The notes beneath the pieces are model-generated. The model had not been told where the DNA came from. It ran no database searches and saw only the letters and a list, made by a program, of their open reading frames with translations. Source: Diadema setosum (lineage: Eukaryota; Echinodermata; Echinoidea; Diadematoida; Diadematidae). From it: DNA of 64,000 nucleotides. The DNA lies in assembly GCF_964275005.1 (NCBI RefSeq), contig NC_092697.1, forward strand, positions 16,642,138-16,706,137, read 5' to 3'. Shown in pieces: positions 23,974-37,000 of the stretch (its first letter is position 1; each line of letters begins with the position of its first letter). The translations under genes and the position numbers were made by a program.

Positions 23974-26673
23974 TATTTGTTATTTGTTATTCTTTTTTTA
24001 TTTATTATTAGCTCCCTAGCCTAGATTAACATAGTACTTATTCCAACTCACGCATTGCTGTAGGGCTCAAAGACGAATGGCTCCACATCTTGGAGTGTGT
24101 GGCCAGACATGAACCGTCTGTGGTGCTTGATGTACTGGCTGAACTGCAGGCCCGGCTCATATGCCTTGATCTGCTCACACAGTGTCTGGAACTGCACATG
24201 TACCAAAAACAGTAATAGAACGCACGGTAAGATCACGATTTAATTTTGCTCAATAATTCCCCATAATCTTCTTTTTCTTTTTGAAAAACATTACATAGCA
24301 TATAATTAAAGTTAATTTGCCTTGTTAAATTTTATGTGAAGTATATGAGATTTGTGTTTAAGCCAACACTTCAAATGCATTGTACACTCTTGCTTGTCAA
24401 GGAATTTTGTTTATGAACAAACTTGAGTTCTTTCTGGAGGTGGTTCCAAAACTTGAACTGTGACCAATATCAAACACTTCTAAATTCACATTCTCCATTT
24501 GGTGTCATCTCCTTTTAACCTCAAGGATCTAGCCAGAGTTTTTAAACTTTCAAGAGACAGGGGCAGTTACATCCCACACATCTTGTCACGCAACTTTTCA
24601 TCGCTATGTGCACTGACCACATGACATGACTGTGAATTCTAGTTATGAGTATAATGAGATTCCGTAAGTGCTTTAATGATGATTATGCTCTGAGCACCAT
24701 GCAAGAGGAATGTTTCTGATTAAGAAACTGTGATTTTTTTTTTTTATGTTTATGTGTGTTTCCTAATGCTTTTATCCAGAGATGTAAAATCTTTTCTGAG
24801 AAGGAATTTTATGAACTTGGACTTGACAACTGTACATTTCAAGTCTTTCTATTTTTTAGATAGAATTTGTAATGGAAATAGTTAGAGACTTTCTTTGATT
24901 AGTAGTATGCAAAGATAGGTGACAAAAAAGAATTATCAAAGTTAACAAAATATTCTGTATTTGCAGTGATCACAGTGCCATCATCAACTTTATTTGACAT
25001 CAATTTCAGAGAGCATTGTGCCACACAAACCTAATGTTGGCTCTAATCAAATCGCCATCTGATCTGTTCAAAGACACTCTATAGTGTCTGCATGCCATTT
25101 TGAGCATCAAAACAATCAGCAGATGGCATTCTCACAATGATTTCTTAATTGTGGTTGGATCATCCAAACTAGGAAAGTTTACCTGCACGGGAGCAGGGGC
25201 GGATAACGAGTGCTGCATCTGGAAGTAGCTGTGAGTAACCTGATTGGTTGAGAGTAAAAAAAGAGGAAAAATTTAATAACATGCAGACAATGAGATGGGA
25301 TAACTGCTAGCATACCTACGACAGTGATGTATCCTTGGCATTCGTCCAAGGATATGTGACTTTAATTGACAATCAACGGCTTGAGCATGCACACACTCCT
25401 GAAGTTTATTACCAGTCTATGTCTCATAAATATGCACCAAAATCATTTTATAATGAACAGTCGTTGAGGAGTACTTCACTCCGACAAGTTAATTAATGAC
25501 TTCAGGGTGTGGATGAAAACACATTTGCAAGATAATAACTGCACTACCTGGTACTCTGCATGATTATGGCTCTCGAAGTTGCTGATACTCGTGAACATGA
25601 CTCAGACATTGTCCCACCTTACCACAGAGATGCCAACATCTCGACTAAATAAACACAGACAGAATATCTTTAAAAAATAAGATTTTGGAGAGGAAAATCA
25701 GACTTTCATGAAATCTTGACACAACCACTAGTCTGTTGGCCCCGGGCCAGTGAATTGTCAGAAAAACAAATGTTTCCCTGGTAAGAACAGGCAAGTGAAA
25801 TGTTGCTACTTCATCAACATTGATGAGAAAATTGTAAAGCATTCACATATTTCCCATCCATTTAGGCTCGTCGTTCAACGCTTTTGTAGGGGTTACAGGA
25901 ATTAAGTGGTACATCTTTTTATATAATGAACAGTTTTCCACAGTTCTATATAATGAGCAGTTTTCCACAGTTTTCTGCAGTTTATATTGGCTTCATTTTT
26001 TTTTTTAATTTGAAAGATGAAAAGTCGTAGTTTCAAGAGGCAATATCATATCATCACATGTCACTCTGTTTGTCGTGTTGGTTGGCATCTCTGTTACCAC
26101 CATGTCAAAATATGACGACCAAAACCACATTTAAAAGAAATAATAGCTCTCACAGAACGTTGCTTCTCTTCTAGTAGACGACAATCAATATCACAATGGC
26201 ATATCATTCTTTTCTGTCCAGTTCTAAGAGCCTTTATAAAGATACAAGTATAAAGGCAGGTTTCCAACAGTACTTAGTACATCTTTTCAAATGTGTTCAT
26301 GGAAGCAGAGAAGATGAGAAAGAAGCTTGACACTTACGGCTTTCATGGTCTGGTCACACATAAAGACCAGCTCTCTGAGTTGTACCAGGAGTTTTTGCTG
26401 TGAGGTAGAAACAGGCAAAGTGATATGTTGTATTCCTCATACAGAAACTTATGAGCATGCAGACTGTTATTAAGGAATGTGATGCTAAATCTTGTTATTT
26501 CAACAGGTTTCAAATAATAACACAAAACAAAACAAACTATAAAGAAACTGAGGTGACATGTTGAATCCACTGATTCTGAAATGTGGCCATTTCCTACATA
26601 CATGTATATTATGTAATACAAGACACATTTATCCCTATAGGCCATTACTTATCAGGGGCCGTGGATTGTTTTT

Positions 26674-26720
<47 letters not shown>

Positions 26721-29700
26721 TGGGGGGGACTGCGGGACCATGGGGTCAAGGTCAAGTCTCCCCCCCCCCCCCCAACCCCCTCCCAATATTATGTTTTGAT
26801 TCCAGGAAATAAGAAACACTGCTTGGTTTTAGGCAGACAACCTTAGAGGAAATACCAACAAAAAAAAAAAAAAAAAAAATGGAGGGAGATAAACACTAAA
26901 TCATTTAAAATGGGGGCATTCAGGACCTTATCTGCACGCATGGATAGCTACACACATATATGCCATTTTGCTTAAACATTCTTTTTATTTCTTTGTGTGT
27001 GTGTGTGTGTGTGTTTTGAGGGGAACAGTTGGGAAGGTTTCCAAGAGCTTTTGATTTGCATTTGTTGTGCTGCACATTAATATGGGGGCATCACTTCATA
27101 TATCCGATGCGTTTTCTGAGAAATAACCCAATCATTTCTGCAAAATCAGCCCTCGAATGTCATCTACTGACCCAGTTAAAGTGGAAAAGCAACAACATCA
27201 GAATGATAAACGATGTACAGCTGTTGCATCCATTAAGTCTCTGTTGGTTTGGTGTGGATGTTGTCTTTACCTTTGTCTTCAGTAGTTCCTGCTGTTTGTT
27301 GTTGGCCTCAGCTATGCATGCTTGGTATGTAGACTTGGCTTCTTGTGCCTGGTGGGACAGGATGGGTCGGAGTAGAAGATCGTAAAAGCTTTCTCGGTAA
27401 ACATTTATCAGCATCATTTTCAGACTTACATACTGTTTACCTCTCCAATACTTAGAAGACTTGGTGGGCGTTGTACAGACTAATTTGGTATCTATATGTA
27501 TGAAGAATATTCTTTAAAAAGAAAAAAAAAACATGCTTGTTGCTTCAGTTTGAAAAGTGTGCCACTGGTACTCCACTGTTTAGAGCAGAAAAGGCCTAGC
27601 TATAGCCAACCAACAGAAAAAACATCAATGAAATGGAACAAAAATCTAGAGAGGCTCTAAAGCTCATTGGATTCAAAACAAATCAGAAGCAGATATCAAA
27701 GGGATGGTACAGTATTGGTGGAGATGAGAATTGGGCTTTTAACTTTTTGCGAGATACCAAGAAAACACATATGATAAAGTACAGAGCATACCATTTTAAG
27801 AGGAATTCAAAGTTTATTTGAGAAAATCAGGTTTGGAATGACTGAAACATCCAAAAACAAAGTAAAACAAAGCAATCGTAATAAAGTGTGGGTCCCACAC
27901 TTTATTAGAATCACTCTTTTTTGGATATCAGCCATTTCAAAACCAATTTTCATCAAATAAACGTTGAATTCCACATAGATTTACATGCTCTTTCATATTT
28001 CATGAGGTTTCTTATTATCACACCAAAAAATGTTGGAAACCTGAAATTAGGTCTCAACCAAAACTATACGATCCCTTTAAAGAAAATGAATTTTCTCATT
28101 GTTTGCACAGCTCCAGGCTCACATCCCATATGGGAGGAGACTGCTCCCTTGAGGACAAAACAATCCCACAGCAGTAATCATGTGCACTGCTACCTAGGCC
28201 AGTTTTCTATAACTGGGCTTCTCAATGCACAATCAATTAATGTTTGATGAGGGTTGACACCTCTACTGTCACTGGCAGATCATTAAATTACGCCCATAGG
28301 GACATTTCCAGCTCAAGATCAATAGCTGTATGATCTTGCTGAAAAACAGCACTGCCAATCTCACAGCATACAATGCTTTGCAATGATGCATCCTAACCTT
28401 GAAATCCACACCCTAAAAAAGGAACAACAAAGTCTTGCTGCTAAAAAAAAAGAAGAGAGTTGAGTTTTTCCTCCCATAAAGTCACATTCTTTTTGTTCTC
28501 CCACGTAACCCTTGTTAGCTTTAATTCATCGATGGCGTCTGCCACACCCTTTCATGAATCTTGTTTCTCCGCCTACAAAGTTCGAAATCAATATGTGATG
28601 GTACCTACACTCTTGAACACATTGATTTTATATCTCTTGCAAGGTCAGCAGATGGAGTATTTTTTTTGTGTGTGTGTGTGATTTTTCTATTTCCACTCAG
28701 TTTCTTGAACTGATGGTGTCAAACATTCACTGAAACATATGGTCATCCACTCCACTACTTATAATGTATAACACTGCAATCTCAAGTATATCCGTCATTC
28801 AAATATTTTCTATCCAGCATCAGTAATGCATATGCTGCCTACAGAAAAGTAATATCAAACCTGTGAAAGATACTCTAAGGAATCTACCGCTACAAAGTAG
28901 AGAAACAAGAAAAATGGACATATGAACTACATAGCACAAGGAGGATGTAAAAACAATCCATATTTAATCTCTTGACTAACATAGATGGACAAAGACTTCG
29001 GCCAACTTTATTTTCCTAAGACCAAGGTCATGATCAGCTTGCTATAGGGGTCAGGACCTTCCACAATCACCTAGTAAGACAAGATGGAATAGTCACAGTG
29101 GAAGTGTACTACATCTCATCAAAATCACAATCTTTTCCAAACCGTTTGTATACACCTAGAATTAAACAGTGATGCCTAATGTCAAAACAACAGCTCAATG
29201 CATAGAAAACTTCAAATGGGCAAAAATTATACACATTAAAACTGTCTGTGGCACTTTTTTTTTTTGTTTCATTTTCCATCAAAGATAGTTGGATAGCCAA
29301 TATGCAGCTGCTCTAGCTCGTCCTCCATGGAGTCCAGTTTGATGTGCTCCATGAGGTAGGACCATTCCACCACGTTATGCACCCTGCTCTTTGCGATGAA
29401 TGAATGAAGCCGGATCTTTTACGTGCATGAGTTGTGACTCTCTACACATGTGGAACTCCATTTTATGTCCTATACAAGGGACAGAAGGGATGGACTTTAA
29501 AAGGGATGGGATAGTTTTAGTTGAAATTGGGGATTCAGATTTCAACTTTTTGCGAGATAATTAGAAACCACCAAAGGAATCATAAAAGACCATAAAATTC
29601 TAAAAGGAATTTAAAGTTTATTTGATGATAATTGGTTTTGGAATGGCTGAGATATCCAAAAATAAAGTAAAACAAAGTGGTCCAAATAAACGGTGGATCC

Positions 29701-32700
29701 CACCTCTGATTAGAACCTCTTTGTTTTGGGATATCTCCGCCATTTCAAAACCAATTTTCATCACATGAGCTTTGAATTCCTCTAAGAATTGTATTCACAT
29801 ATTTCATTAGTGGTTTCTTATTATCTCACAAAAAAAGTTAGAAACCTGAAGCCCCATGTCAACCACACCTACACCACTCCTTTAACATCTTTGTTTTTTT
29901 GTATACACGAAAAGTTCTTGCCTTTGAAAGAGCCTCGTCCGCTGCTTTCTTCCTCTTGTCCAGCTTGTTTTGGTGCGTGCCTCCGCTGGCGTTTGTGCGG
30001 TCGTTCTCCATCTTGGTCGTCGCCTCCTTGGCTCGCTCGTACTCGTGGAAACGGGTGTAGAACAGCTGGCGGAACTTCTCCAGGTTGGCCCGGCAGTCGT
30101 TCTGCGAAAGGAGAACGTGGGACATCGAGATGAGCAGATGACGTCTTTATCTTATTCTATTCAAATTAACATCAGGGATACTGATGTAATTCTTACGAAC
30201 TATTTGCATGATCACTCCCTATTGGGATCTTTCCAAACCCTTTTCTTCTCTGTCTCATTCCAAGAGTGGTGTCACACTGTCCAGAAATTGACACCAGATG
30301 GCCACACAAATATGAATATTCAATGTCGCACAAAGCTGGCTCCAAACCTGGTTAAAAGCCATTCAACAGATGAAGCAAATATGTGACCGTGCACCGCAAA
30401 ACGAACATAAAGTTGCACACACTGATTTTGCGTGAGGACTGAAAATAAGTGAAATGGGTCAACCTAGCCGAAATTGACTTTTTCATATTTTCTGAAAGAG
30501 CGGGTCTTCTTTTACATTATGCTAAAATTTGGTATCATAAAACGGGCAGGAAAGTGTGTTTTTTTAGCAGTTTATCTCGAACATTTTTGGTAGAATAGTG
30601 TGATTAGGTGTGTCTTTAGAATCCCTTTTTCATTTCTGAAAAACCTTGTCCACACTCTTCACTTTCAACTCTAATAACTTTTGAAAGGATAGTGCTACTG
30701 CTTTGAAAGTTGGCATTAATAGACCGGTTTACTAATGATATGCATAATGACGTCAACCCCACGCGACCCTAGTGATTGTAACTAAGTCGGGCAAGCGAAA
30801 TAAGCGCGGACGCGCGCGCCACACTGTTTTTGCATTCACGCGTGTATTGTCTACGATCATTACTCGCTGCGGATAATCGACAACTTTTGTTTGCTATAAT
30901 CTTGCTTTGAGATGGCGTCAGCTTCAAGTTCTAGGCAAAGTTCGAGCAAGCCATGGAAGAATTGGACAGTTAAGGAATTAACTGAGTATTCTAGGGATAT
31001 AGGTGTGAGCACAAGCGGCTACAACAAGGAGAAACTCATCAAACTAGTGCAACTGCCGTAGCCGATTTGGATTTGCCCATCGATCCCGACCTCTCCCGGG
31101 CGGACACCGGCCGGTCACTGCAGGAGAAGCTCGCTCTGGTAGGCTGCTCGTTCTCCGATCCTAACAAGCTCGCTGGGTTTACATCCAACTTCGAGAGTAT
31201 TCCAGATTTTGGACTCTTTGACGTGTTCAACTACCTGATCATCAATCGGAATGACTATGACTGGAAAAGCTAAAGGGATACAAGTCATTTGAAGACTACC
31301 GTCTTTTCGCGGATGGGAGTGTTTCAAGCCTGAAGTTCAATGAGGTTTCGGACACGAGCCCTTTTCGTGTTTTCCTTAGTGAGGTTAGGCCGACCGGACA
31401 TACCTCAACAAACCAACGTACCAGACCTGGGTCGTGATGAATAAGTCAACGGGGGAAATAAATGTTGCCTACTGCGAATGTCAGGGAGGTTAGGTCTATC
31501 ATTGTTTTTGTTTTTAATTTTAGGTCTACGTCTAGATCTACTCTAGATCTAGTCTATAGGGCTAGGCCCCCTAACTGTTATTGTTAATAGAAAAATAAGT
31601 CAAAATCGTCATTCTATTTCATGAAGTCTAATCAGTCTGAGTCTAACTTTTAAAAAAAAATCCTTGGAAACATATCGATTATTAGAGATTCGTTGTCTAG
31701 TTTAGATTTCACAATCAATCATAATGCTTAAAATCATTGAAGTTTGAAGTGATGCGGTCATACTGTTGTATGTTCCGTAGCAGCAGTGTTTTCCACCCAT
31801 TTTCAGAACTACTGAAGACAAAATCGAAGCCAAAATTCAATAAAATCAAAACTATAGTCCAAATTGCGTTTGATCACAGCAGAATTTTCCCTCATCTAAG
31901 GTTGGGAATTGATTTAGAGCCACACAAAATGCCAGGAGGTAAAGTCGAAGTTGATGCATCGCACACATGTACACAACATACACGTAAGTCTACATGTGGG
32001 GACGTGTCGGGGACGGCTGTAGCAGCCGACGTTGCAGGCTCGCATCCTTTGTTTGCCCGAGGTTGCGGCCGTGTGCAAAATTAAAGATCTGTGCATACAT
32101 TAGTAAACCGGCCTATTATGGACAGAATGTGTTAATGAGGCATGCTTAATTTCAGTTTAATCTGATAATCCCTTCATTGTTGCTACTCTGGTGGTTTACT
32201 TCCTGTTTTTTGTTCCATTCATCGCACAGCCAGCACGGTTTGGTAAAGATTAAGCGCTTATATAGACACTGTACTTCAGAGCCTCTTTTCTCAGTTCACA
32301 CTTTTCCTGAGTTTGTGCTTTCTTTTCAATACTTAGATAGGTTAGGAGAGTCCATTTGATTTGAGTTATACATCATTTTAAAGCTTAAAGTCTGCTCTTT
32401 CAGAATATGGTCTTAACTAAAAATTCATGTCTGGCGACTTTTTGTTTGTTTTGAGGTGCAGGGTCACATATGCTGCCTACTGAAGGTCACACAATAAGAC
32501 CCAAAACCTCACTAGAATGCTACACCAAGATGAGAACCTGTGCAAGATCTTCAGGGTAATTTTTGGCTTGGCAAAGATTTTGCCGCCGCTCACGGAGTTG
32601 CTGCCGAAGCCTGCGAAACTCTATCGGAGGTCATATGGTGGCTTAAGATGCCCTCATAAATGACAGAAAGTTACTAAAATACGATCAGAGTCAAATTCAA

Positions 32701-33994
32701 ACACTTCCTTTATCATGTGTCACTCTTTTCTCATTTTTGGGACAATGTGACGCCTGCATGACAAAATTTATACTTCTCTCTGTCTCCCTCTAATTTCCCT
32801 TTCCTCCTCCTCAACTACCATCTTCTTTTCATCCCATCTTCCATTTCTGCTCTCACTCCTTTCCTTCTATCTCATCATCTTGAACCTGGTCCCATACCAT
32901 TTCCAAACAGTCAGCATCAGATAACTGACCCTGATCATTATGAATAAAATGTACAACTACATGTACAAACTGAACAACATGTTGGTGATATGAAGAACCA
33001 TTCTTTGCTCTACAAAGAAAAAAAAGTATTGCATTTACAATCCTCAAAAAGAAAACTATACTAACTCTAATTCCACTCATTTCTGTACCTTTCCTGGACC
33101 AACATTTCTCCATAATCAGAAGGTGGAGCCGATCCACCCATGCTTGCCAAAAGCTATCAATCATGTATCGACTGAGACTGCTCCTTTCCTGGCAGGGGTG
33201 AGACTCTAGTGTGATATTAAAGAGAGGGCTCCCCCCCCCTTTCTTTTCTTGGTCTGGGATGACTGTTTTCTTTATGTCTCTTTGTTAGACCAGACGGTGG
33301 ACCATATCACTTACCATCTCCTTCTTGATTGTGTTCCACTGCATCCGTATTGATTTCCTTTTCTTGTCGTGTTCTGCCCTCCTCGCGTCTAATTGCTATT
33401 CATAGAAGAAGAAAAAGGGGGAATGACGCCCTTGAGATGTGAGCAATCAATATTTTATACACATTATGTGGTCTTCATTTACTGTCAGCCTCTCTTCTTC
33501 TTTTTTTCTCTCTGAATTTCATCTATCTTGGCTCCTTTGATCTGCAGCCGGCTAGGAATTTTTATTAACACCTATGTAGCAATGACTCTTTGATTAGAAC
33601 CCTTTGATATGTGCATGCATGCTGGATTCACCTTTTGCACAGACTATATTGAATGCCATTCCATCATGTTGGGTCTACCTTTTTTTTTTTTTTTTATTTT
33701 GGTGCCCTGTCATTCTGTGGCCCTAATTTCTATAATGATGCTTCATATAAACTTTGCCAGCTCACTGCATTATATCCATGGTGAAATATATACAATAAGT
33801 GTTTCAGGACATTTTCAACTTTCATCCATCAGCAACTACATGCATTGCAGGAGTCATCATAACATTTTGGTACCATTTCTGTTGAATGCAAGACCACATC
33901 ACAATGATCGCGTACAGAGCAATAAACACAGGTTGCTTCATTAGTAATTACTTCACAGAAACCATCTTGAATGGATGGTGTTTGAGCTAAAAAC

Positions 33995-34058
<64 letters not shown>

Positions 34059-37000
34059 AAACAAAAACAACAAAACCACTCATGGTATTCCTGCTCTTTA
34101 TGACTACAACTAACAAGAGACATTTTTTTCTTTTGGGTGCATTGACACTTACTTGTCTTTACTTTCATATATTCCACCTATCCTGGTATATATCAGTGTC
34201 TTCTCATATTGCCTCTTTTTCTCTCTGCACAATGTTTTCCTAATACAGGAAATCCCACTGCTTCATTACACCAAAGTGTAATCCAAGCAAACTCACCTCC
34301 ACAAACTTGTGCCCCTGGATTTGAGTGTAGGTAGCATCACAGTTGTTCGCGTACTCGATGTCCTGGGAATAAAGAGAAGACATCAAGCATGCTCATAACA
34401 GTGCTAAATTCCTGAAGGCATTGTTGATTCACGATAACACAGCATACTGCTTTTCAATACGTAAAGTGGGGCACATGTACAGTAGCTGTGTCTAACCAGG
34501 CCAACCTTTCTAGAACCCAAGCAGCCCCAACAAGTTTTCAATACATTTTAATGTGATTTAGGGTCTATATATCTTTTGAGATAATAGTTTCTGTAGTTAA
34601 ATCTTGTCCACATATAGAATAGTAATGGAAATGTACATGTAGTATACAATGTGAATTGTTGAGCGAGTGGCAGATTCATATATTACATTTAATATTATAT
34701 CATGTATAACAGCCTAATCAAGGGAATATGGGAGACAGAAACTTTGTTTAGCCTTTAACTTGTTTTATGTGTTGGTATTTTATATTCGTATTGCCATCAC
34801 AGACTGACAGAGGTCTTGTTCATAGTTGATACACAGAATAACTTTGAGAATTTGGTTGAAGACTTATCAAGTCAAAATCTCAATAACAAGTCCTATTTTT
34901 AAGTACTGCACATTATCAACGAAAAACAGGAATGAAAAAAAAAAATGGCTGAACATATCATAAAAATGTCAATAATTGGGGAAAATTACCCATCTCTAGC
35001 AACAACTCCATTAATGTTTTATAGTCTGCTTAATACCAATGACAGCTTAGACATGATTATACTTCAATATAACTTTATTCCTTCAAACCAAATTTCTGCT
35101 CATATAATAATAAAAAAAAAAGTACCTGCATTTCTTACCCTTACCCAACATCAACTTTACTTGAAATGACAAATAATGCATCATTCTACTCACGTGTTCT
35201 AGTGACATCAAGTATGTTGACTGGAAGGGGAGGTATGTCTGCAGGAGAAAAAAAACCCCACAACAATAACCATACATGAATCATAAAATTGCTGAATTAT
35301 ACATTGCTTGGTGAGCCAGACACTCATATCCAGTCCTGTTTCTATGTTTACAGCAATGAAATATGAGATATGATAATATTCATGGAGAGGTAAATGCAGG
35401 GGCATCTCAATATGCAAGCTCTTCCCAATGTGCACCAACTAATGAAATCAATGAGAAAATGTTTAGAGATAAATCAGATCCAGGGGTTGACATGAGCCTT
35501 CAGAAGTAACTGTGTTTCATAAATCACAATTGTAATGATTGTGTTTAAAACAGGAGCACGTAAATGTTGTATCAAGATGCACCCTACCTGTAACAAAAGG
35601 CATTTCGGTGAATCCAAATGATCCTGAATTGATCTACAAATTACTGTATAATAACACAGCTTCTTTGGATATGTACCACACTATAATCTGTATCATATAT
35701 AATGACATTTTTCATTGCTCTGTAGAGCCATGGATATTGAAATAACAATCCTGAAATTATGCCAAGCATGCAATGTTTGAGTCTAATCCATAAATTGTCA
35801 CATTTTCACAGGCTTGATCAGACTTTCTTGCCAGTGTCTACTCCATAAATCATCCTGAATTAGCTGTGCACCTATACTGTACATTGGAAACATCTTTTCA
35901 ACAACCACATTCATTTTCAGAATCAACTTTTGGCTCTGAAACCTCAGAGCCTGTGTAAAACTCTCAATTACATGTGTTATGTTAACCATTTCTTTGTCAG
36001 GGATTTTAGAAAGTGTGTATCATACAAATGTACTATGGGGTTTGGAGCGCTCATCGGCACTCAAAGCACACAAAGGATTAAGCAGCTCTGAGAGAAAAAA
36101 AAAAAGGGGCAGGAGTCTCACATGGAGACGTATGGCTCCAACAAAGATGGCACAGGGAATGTAAACCAGGAAACTGGGCTGATTTATGATAGTCCCAGCA
36201 AAGCATGCAATATTGAACCCCTATGAACCCAGGCAAGAAGTCAAATTGGAGACAAAAAGAATTTTCCATCAACAGGAAATACTATTCTCATTTCTAAGAG
36301 GTTGATAACACTGAAAACATGGCATCCCCCCCCCCATGCACAAATATTATACTACATTCTTTTCACCAAAAGTTGCTGTATGTTGTGGATACCATTGTCA
36401 TTGTTACTAAGCTACAGAGTGGCATTCAATGAAATATTTGCAGCTTGACAATTAAAGCACTCCATTGCAGTCATTCCTTTTGACTGAATACCTGTGAGGC
36501 CAAGGGGTGAATTTTGTTTTTTCTAACCATCAAAACGTCTACATGCTGTCTGTGAATGAGGAATAGAACGAGGTGAATTCTTCACAGTATGAACTCCTGG
36601 TTTGAAGTTGAGAGGAAAATGAAAATTGTTGCACTATTCTCTTGGCTTTGCAAAGTTTCCAAAACAGTTCCTCTTTCACAAACATGCTATGGAGCAAGAG
36701 TGGTAGTTCATCATGCAATTATCCTATACATATCACACTGGGAAAATGCTTACATCAGGAGCAGTGATTTGAAAAATGTTAGAGTTATCACATTTGATGC
36801 ATATGTGTAGGTCAGTTGTATCACAAAAAATCCTACCCTATAATTTTTTTGTTGTTGCAATTTTGCAATAAAGCCTAAAATATAGGGAGATATCACTATT
36901 TTTCTGACTAAACCATAACTGCACACGGTTTAGTCTAGAATAAATTTTATTATAACTACTGTTCACATTTGTACATGTAACACTACTTAACATGAAATTA

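Larger units (their letters stand above)
24192..27270. other. introns around exons k and l
   Basis: AT-rich introns. Contain the (GT)n, a C run (26760-26774), a 21-base A run (26859-26879) and a second short (GT)n (26995-27014). No additional exon recognised. Confidence 0.6.
30379..32471. mobile_element. outer terminal-inverted-repeat element (split by an insertion)
   Basis: Left end ATATGTGACCGTGCACCGCA (30379) is inverted at the right end (32444-32471), over about 28 bp with few mismatches. ATAT on both sides may be the target duplication. Removing the inner element leaves about 0.7 kb with no coding content, so it is probably non-autonomous. Confidence 0.7.

Noticed and set aside
32555..32640. 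Coding-looking stretch on the minus strand (EFRRLRQQLRERRQNLCQAK), considered as an extra F-BAR exon
   Set aside because: Exons h and i already join in phase 0, the donor-like GTTCTC is weak, and another frame is equally open. It is more likely part of a dispersed repeat beside the TIR element.
33829..34177. Poly-Val and poly-Cys frames resembling a membrane segment
   Set aside because: They come from the (AAC)n microsatellite.
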